Below, in pieces: positions 43,820 to 54,617 of a DNA stretch of 64,000 nt. The translations under genes were made by a program, and so were the position numbers. Position 1 is the stretch's first letter, and each line of letters begins with the position of its first letter. Origin of the DNA: Carnegiea gigantea (lineage: Eukaryota > Streptophyta > Magnoliopsida > Caryophyllales > Cactaceae). Below the pieces are notes generated by a model. The model worked only from the letters and a program-made list of their open reading frames with translations, ran no database searches and was not told the origin of the DNA. The DNA is taken from positions 124,001 to 188,000 of the forward strand of contig JAKOGI010000832.1 of the NCBI GenBank assembly GCA_029747015.1, in the 5' to 3' direction.

Positions 43820-45186
43820 TAATAAACCTCTATTTTGACCTCATTTAACCCCTTATTTGGCAGTTCTTTTGCCATATTTTTATGTTGGATTATGATGAGA
43901 AAGAGTCAAATGGGCTTCCTTCTGTTCATATTTTGGTTAAAGAAGTGTTTTTCTTATTTTTAGGAGTGTTGTCAAGAAAATAAGAAATCCACAAGTGTTG
44001 ATGCAAAAGAATGCCGTGCAAATGATTTTTGAGGAAGAAAAGAGGTCCAATGAAGTTTTGAGGGCAAAAAGAGCAAGATTGAACAGCCCAAAAAAGTGCA
44101 TAGTTAGTCGTGTACTAAGGCACAACCATATAAATATTTATGGATTTCAGTCTTATTCCCTGAACTTGCGCACATGCAGCAGTGCAGAAGTGCACGGCTG
44201 GCGGCGTGCCAGTTTCAAAAGTGCATGGTTGCCCGCTCGTCGAAGCACGGCTGTGCATTCTGCCTATTTTTACGATATTTAAGTAGATTTTGAACTTTAT
44301 TTGAAACATCTTTTAGACTACCTTGGGTATTTTACCCTGAGCAGTTTTTAGCGTTTATGTTAGCCACCTAAATCCCGTTAGGGGGAGAATAACTTAGGCT
44401 AGATTAGTGTATACCATGTATAAGATTATGGATTTTGCTATTCATGACTAAGTTCCGCTTCTCTTTCTCTCTTTATTTTTATGTTTTTCAGTTTGTTTGC
44501 TACTTTAATGGCTCATTGTTATGATTGTGTTTTCATATTTATTATTTACAATCAAAGGTGTGCTCTATGGTTACTATTAGCCATTGAGATGGGTAATTGA
44601 TCTTGTTTAAGCCTTAGCCTACCTTGTTTATGTTTAGACTTAGTGTCTTCTGTCATGCCCACCAAGTGTGAGATTAAATGCTTGGAAGAGTTTTGATTTA
44701 TGTTTTAGGCCAATTGGATTACTGCAATGTGATGTTGATTGTCCAAGGTAGATAAGGAGGGTAGCTAGTATTTAGACGTGAAAATAGTCCAAATCCTAAC
44801 TAGGTCCACAGTTGCTATTCTTATAGTTTAATTGGGCTAACCCCATAAAAATAGGCAGTTAGAACAATTAAACTATCCTTCTGCCTTAAAAGAGGGCTTA
44901 GGTGAGCTTTTATGGTGCAACCAGTCATCTCTAAATGCTAGTGTAACATGCGAAGGTGAGGGTTTGACTTGATTAGTTAGTTGATCTTAGGTTTTATTAT
45001 CATCAAAGTCCTTCCTGTTTGCCTCAGTAGTTTAGTTCCTCTTCCTATCTCCTTTTTTATTTTCCTAAATTAATACGCTTGAGTTAGCTTTTGTGCTTGA
45101 AAACATAACTCCTTGTGGATACGGCTTGTACTTGCCAGTTACTAGATATAACTACATCGTATGCTTGCGGTTTTTTTAACACAACA
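43820..45186 (+). mobile_element. Solo LTR inserted in the Tat integrase
   Basis: A 1,367-bp segment starting TAATAAACCTC (probably an original TG start mutated to TA) and ending TTTTTTTAACACAACA. It is flanked on both sides by TTCAT (43,815-43,819 and 45,187-45,191), an exact 5-bp target duplication. It has no gag, pol or primer site. The start and the AACACAACA end recall Athila-type LTRs, but it is not the LTR of the element at 20.6-29.4 kb. The integrase frame reads on across it once one TTCAT is discounted. Confidence 0.87.
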
Positions 45187-45905
45187 TTCATCATTCACAA
45201 CATCATATGTTGATATGGGGTGCCACATGAATTGGTAAGAGATTAGGGCAGTCATTTTAAGAAAGAAGTGGCGCGCTTATTGGAAAAGTATAAAATCGAG
45301 CATCACAAATCTTCATTGTATCAACATAGATGAGTGGAGCTGTCGAAGCAGCAAGTAGGAACATACGGAGAATAACGAAGAAAATGGCTAAAAACTATAA
45401 TGACTGGCTAAACAAGCTACCATTTGCTCTATCGGGATATTAAACCTCGATTCAATCTTCGACTAGAGCAACCCCTTATTCCCTAGTATAGGGAATAGAA
45501 GAGATACTCCTAATTAAAATAGCTATACCTCACTAAGGGTAATAGCAGAAAGTCAGATTCCAGAGTCGGAATGAGTAAGAGCTCGATATAAAGAGATGGT
45601 AATGACGGATGAAAGAAGGCTACGGGAGTTACACAATGTTCAATTATACTAAGGGCGAATCATGAGAGCCTTCAATAAAAAGGTGAGGCTTTGGGACTTG
45701 TAAGAAGGATGCATGGTGCTAAAAGAAATCACGGCTCTAATCCAAGATCCTAGAGGAAAAGTTCGACCTAACTGGATAGGCACATTCATAATCCAAATCA
45801 TTTTATTAGGAAGAGCAGTAAAATTGGCAAATCTAGACAGAGAGGAATACGACCAGTATAGAAACTTCAATTAAAAAAGTATTATGACTAAGTTGCCTAA
45901 AACAA
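45187..45905 (+). pseudogene. Tat integrase, downstream part
   Basis: Continues the core as YGVPHELVRD-stop-GSHFKKEV, with the second catalytic Asp kept. It then gives EKYKIEHHKSSLYQ and GAVEAASRNIRRITKKMAKN, including the third catalytic residue Glu (G-A-V-E-A). Further on are YNDWLNKLPFALSGY, and a degraded C-terminal region with MRAFNKKVR, DPRGKVRPNWIG-like and LKKYYD segments before about 45,890. Several stops and frame changes are present. Confidence 0.85.
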
Positions 45906-46433
45906 AGCTCATAATAGGTTATCTAAAAAGAAAATTGCTAAGACTAAGCCTATATTATGCTCATAAGGTCCATGCTTTCCCCAAACAACATGAACTACAA
46001 TGGTCATACGTGAGAAGCCAATCGGTCCGACCTAATTAATTACTACACCTTATCCTGTTTTTTCTTTCCCTCTTAAATAAAAAAGTAAAAAGAATAGCAG
46101 ATCACAGGCAACCCAGTAGCATGCCCAAGACCGAGCTGGAACCACAGTAATGGGAACTCGGCCGGGTTCTATAAGGACTTGGGTCAATGGGTTAAATAAA
46201 AGAAAATAGGGGAAAGGAACATAAAAGAAACAAAAAAAAAGCAGTAAATAATTCAAATATGATACTTTTACTTCTTCTTAGTGATTATGAAGCATATAAC
46301 TTTAAGGTGCACTAAAACATCACTAATACTATGGGAAAGTAAAAGCTTTATTTCATCTAAGAGGCAAAGCTAATCTATCCCCAACTTTTTCTCATTTCTC
46401 ACTCAAGGGTCCTTTTTTAGAGGGAGGATCCTA
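45906..46433 (+). other. Spacer between integrase and the antisense genes
   Basis: No protein seen. It contains the best palindromic unit of the Tat element, GGGAACTCGGCCGGGTTCT at 46,152-46,170. Confidence 0.55.
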
Positions 46434-47813
46434 AACCCTGTTCTTGCCAATCAGAAATGGGTTTTCCTTTTTGGCAGCTTTTGACGCCTTAATGTCTTCT
46501 TTCTCCCAAATAGCTTTTCGCTTCCTTGCATCACACTCGGTCATCCATTCTATGTAAAATTTAGAAACATTAGTAGAATGAGATGGCCCTAGTAGAGTGA
46601 TGAGTAGGCGTCAAAGCCAATACTCCGTCCAAGAGTGAACATAAGCAACGTTATTCGACTAACTCTTTAGAGGGACACAGTCTAGCTTTGCAATGGTCTG
46701 TCTAAGACCACATTATCTTAAAAGGTGCTCAGGGAAGAAGTAGGTCTCTGACGTAAGACCAATAAGTCATATATAGGCACTATGATCTCCATATAACTTG
46801 ATGAATATTCCACTAACGAATGGTATAACGTATGGGTGGAGACTCCTCAAAAAATCCGACCCACTCTGTAATCGACTTGTCCACAAAAAGTCTGTTTCAC
46901 TGGCAAAAGTGAATTATAAGATAGGAGTCAACAATTTGTGGAACAGCAATTAGTGTCAGTTGCTCCAATAGTCAGATCTATAGGAAAATAAAAAAATAAA
47001 AAATTAGTGCTGACATGGAAACCGCCCGAGTTCTGAGGTGCCTCCCTGGAAAATGGGGAAGGAAAGGGGAAAAGCAAGCCAGGTTATGGTCCACTGAAAG
47101 CTCAGTCAGGTTCTCCACCTCCTGTAATAAGGGGTCAGATTGTAGAATTCGTAAATAAAAAAGGGGCCCATTGGACCAACAATCATTATCTGGAGCAGCA
47201 AGGGGCTTCTTGAGAAAAATCGATTGGCTTAGTGGCACAGATTATCAAGAGAAACGATGGTTTTGATAAGCACAAGGGGCACGACACTGTTCTCGTAGTA
47301 AATGCCATCTGCTACAATGAGAAGCGTATTGGGGCCTCTGTCATTAAAACCCCATATGAATAGGTAGGAACCTAAAAGGCAGAGCGTTGTAGCATGATGC
47401 TCATGTAAACTTTCTAGTGTATAGCCATGCTCTTTCCTAAAATGAGCAATCAACAACACAAAGTCCACGTCTTCGATAATTACAACGGAAGGCACATCGT
47501 CCAAGCTCAAGCCTAAAAGGCGATAGTATTGGGTAGACAGATGTTTTAAAGATGCAGGGATGATGAAAGAACAATAAAGGGGATATCCTAAAATAGCACT
47601 GAACTCCTTAGCTAAAGGCCGCAGTTCACGAGTCCCGAACCTAAAGACATGAAGTTCTGATTCCAAAAAGGTAATAACGACTTTAAGAAAATTCCAAGAA
47701 ATTTTGACTTGAAGTAAGCTAAGAAGGGTATTCAACCTGAGGCTTTTTAGGCCATACTTAATTCGAGAACCAATGGCAAGTAACCAGGATAACAAGTTCC
47801 TCTCAAAGGACAT
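46434..47813 (-). pseudogene. Antisense gene 1: plant-mobile-domain-like protein
   Basis: Opposite in orientation to the Tat pol. It begins as a 194-residue open frame (47,813-47,229) with ISWNFLKVVITFLESELHVF, RFGTRELRPLAKEFSAILGY, EHHATTLCLLGSYLFIWGFN and SVVPLVLIKTIVSLDNLCH. It continues after a stop into FFSRSPLLLQ, then broken frames down to a Lys-rich end (KRKAIWEKEDIKASKAAKKE) near 46,450. The pattern is that of the antisense extra ORFs of Tat elements, related to the plant mobile (aminotransferase-like) domain. Its role is unknown. The N-terminal part is among the best kept coding DNA in the element. Confidence 0.72.
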
Positions 47814-48370
47814 GAATTTTTTTTAATACTAAAAAACGTTGACAAAATTAGTGTGTAAAACATTAGACTTGAGTAAATTTTATAACATTGCAAAACAAAT
47901 CCCAGTCAAACTTGGATTTAGGAACTCGCCCAGGTTCCCTAGATAATCCAGGCTTCTATACCTTCTTGGTAAGCATGCCAGGCTAATTTTAGAATTGAAT
48001 TGGACTCCCGGTGATCCATAGAGAACCTGGCTGGGTTCTTTAGGGACCACCAAATTTTGTAACATTTTTTTTCTTTGCTTTGCCCCTAGTTCTATATTAA
48101 CAATATGTGGTTTATAAAATTAGACAGTTTGTTGCTCAGGACCATTAAAAGCTGTTTACACTTATGGTTGTTTTTTTGGGGAAGTGGGGGCTAGGTCTTG
48201 CATTGCTTTTACTAAATCTTGTATTTTCTTGAGTCTTGCATTTTTTTTCCAATGAGCCTTGCATTTATTTTTTGAGTCTTCCATTTTAAGTATTGCATCT
48301 TGCATAAAAGGTCCAAATGCATTGATAAAATTAGTGCAACAGTATCATACATAAATCTAACAGGATAACC

Positions 48371-50700
48371 CTATTCATCACCGTAGAACCCACTACTGCT
48401 TCCACCAAAGAAGTAGTCAACGTAATGCAACGCAATGCCAAAATCAACTGATGATTGGCTCGCCCCGACATTAGGGCGAGAACTACTCCCAGGAGCCCAA
48501 GAGTGGTGATGAGGCTCACTGTGCATGGTCCCGGATGACCAGTCACCATATAACATTTGAGATTCACCCAAAGAGGAGGCGGTAGCATAAAGATCCTGAG
48601 GATCATAGATTTGAAAGGGCTCAACTTGTAATGGAGAATCTAAAGGAGGTCTCATCTCCTTAGCATGAGAAGATTACCAAACATCCCAAGCCTATGAAGA
48701 AGGATGCCTCCACTATTAAGACCTTCGAAGTGGTTCTTATCTAGTATAATCTTCAAGCCCTTCTTGCAACAAAAAAAGTGTTATAAATAAAAATAAAAGG
48801 GGAAAAAAAGAAAGGCAGAAAAGAAGGGGGGAAATACCTCATCTGTCCGAGGATGACGATAGGTAAAGAGGTTCGCATGCGCCTTAGTCACAGAATGAAA
48901 GTAGCGAAGTATCATGCTCGACTACTCTGGGTTAGACTAGAAAAAGGAGGCCGACAAAGTAAGTACGAGAAATCATCCAAGGAAACAAAACAAGTGATGC
49001 ACTTACTCCCATAAAGGTGGGAGAAAAAGGAAGTTTGGGGCACTCGAACTATAGCAATAAAAGAATCTCAACACACTACTTAGGTTGCCCCATTGGTGCC
49101 ACATTGACGTTTCAGTTGGGCATTAGAACATCAATACACATGTCTTAGAAGAGAAAAGCAAGGTAAGAATGGCTCACTCAAATGTCAAGTGAAATGACAG
49201 GCATGGGGATTAGATTACCAAGTGGGTCGTAATTCAATGAAGATATACCCCATAGTCACCCTCATGGTCAATGAAGTTAACACAATGATAGCCAACCTTT
49301 ATCTCTGCCATGTTTGCTACCGATAACATTCTAGCATAGAACATAGATTATGGAGGATCCATTGGGAGAGGCCATTGGTGGAGACTTTGAGGTGACACCC
49401 TTTCACCCAAATACCAAATAAAGCAGAAAGGCCCTCCCATCAAGATGCGCCTTCAGGTGTAATATTGAGTCGCATCGACTTCAGGAGGAATCGCACGAGC
49501 ATCACACGGGTGGAAGTTCACCTATAAAGCACCACTGTCACAACAACGTGTGAAGAATGATGAAGAAAACTTATTATCATACCGTGGTTAGGTTATATAC
49601 AACCTGCCAAGGGCGCTACAAACTTTACGAGCAAAACTTCTGCTGGATTTAATTATCTTTTGTCTAAGAGAGCATTGCAAGAAAATGGTTAGGTTTCCAG
49701 TATCCAGGGGATAATTTTAGGAAATATTCGTAGACCCAAGCTGTAAAGAAATAACAAAATAAGGATGACAACTTCAAAAGGAAAATGGGAAAGAAAGGTT
49801 ATGGTATTATTACCTAATCACCCTCCACAATCGCCGAGAGGTAAACTGGAGATCTTTTTGCATTGGGTTATATTAGTCCCCTGAACTCTGCTCTGCATCC
49901 CCTAAATGAGAGTGGCATATGCAACCACTCCCCAGTTCAAGTGCTCCACCCTGCTTAGATCAACCAGGCTAGCCAAGTAACGAAAATAACAATGGTTACC
50001 CAGTTCTGTAAAGATGGTGGTAACCATGAAAAAGCCAAACTTATTTGAGATTATTGGTTAGGCATGTGTGTGGCCTAACCAGCATTATCTCACGTTAGTT
50101 TAGATAAAATGGTGTAGGGAAAGCTATCCCCGTATTCCCCATGAAAAGGCCATGAAGCTCAAAAAGGCGTGCCTAGTTCTGATGGAAATCTTCTTGATGC
50201 ACTAATAGGTCACTAGAAAATCCAAAACTTATTAGTACAGTAAAATCAAAAGGAGTAGAAGTCATCTCCCTAAACTGTAAATGAAGGGTGTTAGTAGTAT
50301 CCCAGAACCTTTTAGCAATTTTGTGAGTGACACATCGATTAGTTAGTTGGGATATCCCTTCTAAAGCATTTTATAAAACAATTTGGACTTAGATCTCCCT
50401 ACACTTAAGATCAGTTATGAACTTTTTAGGGGCACCTCCACCCTTGATAAGGTCTTCCTAAAAGTAGGAGGAAACTTAGACAAAAAGACTCGATAAATAA
50501 TAGGAAGGAAAAAGAACACAAAGAAAAAGAAGAACATTTACCTTCCTTATAGCAGTGTGGCTCAAAGCATGGCATTCAATCTCCATAAGAAGATTAGTGA
50601 CATCCCAAGCCTCAACGGCTCTGCATTTGCTATCAATAAAGATGCCCTGCACCAGCCTCTTTCGATGAGATCAGCGAGGAGGATGAACTCTTCTAAAACT
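48371..50700 (-). pseudogene. Antisense gene 2: plant mobile domain protein with apparent introns
   Basis: A second antisense gene. From 50,700 the minus strand reads AVEAWDVTNLLMEIECHALS, then an 84-bp intron-like gap (50,541-50,458, GTAAATG...TTTTAG). After it come FITDLKCREI, FWDTTNTLHLQFREMTSTPF, and VVTTIFTELGNHCYFRYLAS then VDLSRVEHLNWGVVAYATL. A 73-bp gap follows (49,813-49,741, GTAATAA...TTCTTTACAG), leading into AWVYEYFLKLSPGYWKPNHF. These are plant mobile domain (PF10536) motifs in order. The tail (48,655-48,371) is Ser/Pro-rich (GSSSRPNVGASQSSVDFG). Stops and frame changes remain. Retained introns suggest a gene expressed from this strand or captured from the host. Confidence 0.72.
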
Positions 50701-51359
50701 CACACTTGAAAGCACTTACATTTAATGAAAATAAGAGAAAGAAAAGGAAAAATGATAGAGAAAGGAGAAGCATGATTTGGGAGTGGATTGAATACTCCAT
50801 AAGCCAAGTTATTTATAGGTAAAATGGGGAGGAAGAAGCCAAGGGAGGACCTAGTCGGGTTTCCCATAAGTGACATGGGCATATTCCTTCACTATGAGTT
50901 AAAGGGATGTCAAGCACGAGGACCCGGTCAGGTTCGCCACACCTCATGTAGGCATATTCCCTTTCTAAGGGACCAAACACTCAAACAAAAAGAAGAAAAA
51001 CAAGCAAAGAAGACAAGCAATGGGCACCCAATCGAGATCCCTATGTGTGTGGGAACTTACAACCATCAAAAGAACACACGCATACAAACAAGGAAAGCAA
51101 AGCGAGAGCATGGAAAGTAGTCCACAAAACCCAGCTGGGTTCTCCCCACCGTATGATCATATATCTCTTAGAAAACGAAAAAGAAGAAGAAGCCGAAAAG
51201 GAGGATCCAAGGGATAGTCTACATCCGTGAGAATCCAAAGCAAAACAAGCAAAAGGGGAATGCTATGAAGGTGTTTCAAAATATTTATCAAAGTCAATAG
51301 CTAAACCTGATGGTTTTGACATAATAGGACATTTTATCGTTAAAATCTACTCGACCAAC
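50701..51359 (+). other. Non-coding region before the Tat tandem repeat
   Basis: No conserved protein. It has a cluster of four palindromic units (50,847, 50,919, 51,023, 51,126). Open frames on both strands are short and K/R-rich. Confidence 0.55.
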
Positions 51360-51765
51360 AAAAGGTCCGGTACTCCAGCTATACGGAGAGATAAATTCAG
51401 AAAAGTTGCCTTATTACCAAAATGTTCGCTACTCCAGTGATACAGAAACCTGCTCCACCGGCCAAAGGTTTGCTAGTCTAGTGATATGGAGGGATCCACA
51501 AGATTGCTTGACTAGCAAAAAGGTCCCCTACTCCAGCAATATGGAAACCTGCTTGACCGGCAAAAAGTCCACTACTCCAATGATACGGAAAGATAAAGTC
51601 ACAAGTTCGCTTGACTAGCACAAGGGTACACTACTCCAGCAACACTGAAACCTGCTCGATAGGTAAAAGGTTCATTGCTTTAGCAATACAGAGAAATAAA
51701 TTCAGAAGTTTTCCTAACCGACAAGAAAGGTCTGCTACTCCGGTGATAAGGAAATCCACGATCCT
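51360..51765 (+). repeat. Dimeric tandem repeat in the Tat 3' region
   Basis: Eight monomers, each with a TACTCCAG-like anchor at 51,371, 51,430, 51,474, 51,529, 51,573, 51,632, 51,678 and 51,736. Spacings alternate 59, 44, 55, 44, 59, 46, 58, so the higher-order period is about 103 bp. Alternate monomers carry GAAACCTGCTYGACCGGCAA or AAATTCAGAAGTT-type segments. Confidence 0.85.
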
Positions 51766-51929
51766 CCAAGTCAAGCATAAAATACATCAGGCACTATTAT
51801 AGCAAAGGTAGGCAGTTGCCAAGTCTCAGGATCCTCAACAATCAGATGCAGATTCGGCATCATCACAGCCAAATAGAAAATTACAGGAAGCAATTATTTA
51901 CTTTGACCCTCGTCGTACCCTAGCTTGGC

Positions 51930-51943
51930 CAAAGTGAGGGCTA
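51930..51943 (+). other. Polypurine-tract-like site of the Tat element
   Basis: CCAAAGTGAGGGCTA next to the 3' LTR. The same neighbourhood (AAAGTGTGGACTAATTATGG) precedes the inverted Tat LTR at about 54,335 on the minus strand. Confidence 0.6.
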
Positions 51944-53415
51944 ATTATGGACTAAAATGGGATTTTATTTTTATATCCTGATGATGAAATTGATAGCCCA
52001 ATGTGAATGTTTAAGGGCCCAACAGAACAAAAGACTGAAAATAAATAGAAGGAAAATAAAGACAGGTCAAAGCTATCGGACGAACTAGCACAATGGGATA
52101 AATAGTCTTTATGAGACCCCGATTGGGTTTTCCAAGACAAGAGCCCCCCTCGGTACCCGTTTTTCTTCTAGTCGAGACCTGTTCTTATTAGGCTAAGTCA
52201 GGCTGACCTAAAGTTAAGCTTGATGTCCATTCCTTATTAATTAATATTTGTTAATTAATTAGAGTTTCAGTCTACCAAGACAATCTAATTTAGATGAAAC
52301 TTAACCGGAATGGGATTAGGTCTCCCTTTCCTAGGGTGATTCATGTAGCTTCCTCAATAGCTATAAATATAGGGCTAACCCCTTCATTAGGGGACAACCA
52401 AAAACTATTGAGAATGGCACAAAGCTAGAAAGATGGAGAGAGATTTAGAATCCCTTTTTCTAAAAGAGGGAGAGAGTATGTTAGGAGAGGGAAACCACAT
52501 TAGTTGCATAAAGCGTCTTTTGCTCTGGGTTTCTAAAGGATTCAGGTAGGGTTATCTTGAGGACGCATTTTATAACCATGCTCTCCCATTCTCTTTACTA
52601 CTTTTTTTTTATAAAATTTAGTTAATTATGGTTTGGCAAATATGTAATCTTTTAAGTTAGTTGCATCCCTGCCTGCTGTAATGATTTAAATTGTCTTACG
52701 TTTGCTTATTTGAATGACATTATGCCTTGATTATGTGGATGATTCTAACCTGCTGCATGAGTGCATGTTAGTATAATTAAGCTTTAATTTTTTGTATTGA
52801 TTAGTAGAGGCTATTAGTGATGACGAGCGGTGATGGGGTGCACGCCATTATATCATCGCACCATCATTCCCAAATCTAGAACCTCTATCCCAAACCACAG
52901 AGTCAAAATGGTCCCCACTGTAGAGGTTGCTTGGGCTTTCCAAAAGCCTTTTGAAGTAGGGTCAATTTGTCCGTTCGGCGTCCTTATCATTATGATCTGC
53001 TTCAAAAGGTGTTATGGTTTGCAAGTTTTCCTAAATCTCACTGGTTAATTTGTGAGTAAAAAGATTAGTGCTTCTTTTTTGTTGTTTCATTCAGCATCTG
53101 CTCTTATATTGCTAAGCTGGGGGTCGCAAATTTGGCCCATGACTTTAGAATTTGCTTGCACCCGAAATAAGGTTCTGATTTGGCCTAGGAACTCACCAAT
53201 CAGACCTGCACCTAGATTTTGGGTCAGGCTGAGGGAACTACTAGGGCCCATTGCTGGAGAATCAGACCTGGTCCGACCCAGGGAACCTAGTACGGTTCCT
53301 TGGCCAGGCCCAAGGCCTAACCTCTTGTAATTCTGAAAGCCCTGTTTCGGATTACTGTGTTTTGTAAAAATAAAACAAAAACTATAAAAATATAATAAAT
53401 GTGACTTCTAGAAAA
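51944..53415 (+). repeat. 3' LTR of the Tat element (end missing)
   Basis: Matches 37,493 to about 38,975 of the 5' LTR, down to CTTCTAGAAAAATAT. The last 35-40 bp are absent, replaced by an inverted Tat LTR. TATAAATA lies at 52,372-52,379. Palindromic units lie at 52,113 and 53,281. Confidence 0.88.
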
Positions 53416-54322
53416 ATATCATTGCACATCATCACTGACGGCCTCTACTATTCAACATGGAAATCAAATCTTAATTACGCTATCACACGATAATGCAGTA
53501 GATTAGTACGATTCATATTAGATATGCAAAAAGGTAAAATTTTTAGTCCAACAAAAAGCTAAAATAAAGGGAACAATTACAACGGGTAGGGAACGACCTA
53601 AAGATTGCATCTTTGGTAATTTTAAATTAAAAATCACAAAAAGAGAATGAAGTGCAGGGATAAAAGAAGGAAATTACGCCTTCAGGATAACCCATCTAAT
53701 TTACTCAGAAACCTAGCAAAGTGACATCTTTTAACGATCTATCAGATATCTCCTTTGTAAGCTCTCATATATCACTCAGGATTGTGTTTCTATCTGGAAT
53801 GATTCTATCGAAAATCTTTTCGATAATTTTCAATTCTCTCACAATGCTAGTTTTTGGATACATCATTGATGCCTATCTTCTTCATGCCTCTATCCCTTGG
53901 GGCATCCCCCCCTTTTTATAACGGTTAAGGAGATAATCCGAACTAGTAAGGAGACCTACTCCTAGTCTCATTAAGCATAATATAAATGGGTAGACTAATT
54001 CACCTAGGAATTTGACTAATTAAATATGGAAAGCAAATCAGATCAGCACTAGGACTAATCAATCCTATTTAGGCAGACTTAAGCTTGGTGTGCACGAAAA
54101 TTAAGGGACCTCGACTGGGTTCCCTATTCAGTAAAGCAGTTACCTTTGTCCTGGATAAAATCAAGCCCATTAGGCCTCTCCCCTGCTTTTTTTTTTTTCT
54201 TTTATTGTTTCAAACTCTATTATTTAGTAGTCACTTTGCTGGGCCCCTCAGTAACAAGTTGGAGTATTATTTTCATCATTTGGCAATTAAAATAAAGATG
54301 TCATTCTTAGGCATCCATAATT
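53416..54322 (-). repeat. Partial Tat LTR, inverted and diverged
   Basis: Shared landmarks with 51,944-53,415, read on the minus strand: GGACTAATTATGGATGCC at the start, GATGATGAAAA, GGGCCCAGCA, a GGGAACCCAGTCGAGGTCCC palindromic unit, TATAAAAA (about 53,913-53,921), and ATAGCGTAATTAAG with GTAGAGGCCGTCAGTGATGA near its cut end. Confidence 0.78.
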
Positions 54323-54412
54323 AGTCCACACTTTAATTGAGTATAAATAAGATCAAAGTTATGATCTTCACCTATAGCTGCCTACTTGGCTATGCTGATC
54401 TGATACCCGAGC

Positions 54413-54617
54413 ATGGCCGCTGAGGGACTTGAGACTTGGTACCCGCCAACTGTCACTGTGATGATGTTCAATGATATAACACCCAAAGCCAGCCGTTGAG
54501 GGTCATAAGATTTGGCATCCATCAACTTTCACTATGGTGGTGGCCTGTTGATGCCAGATCCAAATCTAGCCATAAAGGTTCTTGAGATTTGGAATCCATT
54601 AACTTTCACTGTGATGG
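54413..54617. repeat. Three tandem units of about 77 bp
   Basis: Units start at about 54,416, 54,492 and 54,569. Each contains GCCG(C/T)TGAGGG-like, GAGATTTGG-like and CAACTTTCACTGTGATGG-like blocks. They sit in the 3' region of the inverted Tat fragment, the same place as the repeat at 51,360-51,765, but with unrelated sequence. Confidence 0.75.

Larger units (their letters stand above)
37493..53415 (+). mobile_element. Tat-lineage Ty3 element with two antisense genes
   Basis: A 15.9-kb element: 5' LTR (37,493-39,012), Arg-tRNA-type primer site, gag remnant, RT, RNase H, a second (archaeal-type) RNase H, integrase, two antisense PMD-type genes, a tandem repeat, polypurine tract, and 3' LTR (51,944-53,415, cut at its end). 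The double RNase H and antisense extra genes are Tat-lineage traits. A 1.37-kb solo LTR (43,820-45,186) interrupts the integrase. The 5' end lies in a Copia gag; the 3' end abuts an inverted Tat LTR, so no target duplication can be seen. Every gene is broken. Confidence 0.92.
53416..54617 (-). mobile_element. Second Tat element fragment, inverted
   Basis: On the minus strand from 54,617: a ~77-bp tandem repeat, a polypurine-like AAAGTGTGGACTAATTATGG (about 54,335-54,316), then the first two thirds of a diverged Tat LTR. The LTR is cut at about 53,416 where it meets the plus-strand Tat 3' LTR. The 5' part is cut at 54,618 by the large LARD-type element. Confidence 0.75.

Noticed and set aside
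47229..50700. The plant-mobile-domain genes as independent host genes.
   Set aside because: They lie between integrase and 3' LTR of one Tat element, in the antisense position known for extra ORFs of this lineage, and carry stops.
53490..53560. Continuation of the Copia gag after the Tat element (an RFILDMQ-like reading).
   Set aside because: The same DNA aligns on the minus strand with the Tat LTR (ATAGCGTAATTAAG and GTAGAGGCCGTCAGTGATGA landmarks), which is a longer and better match.
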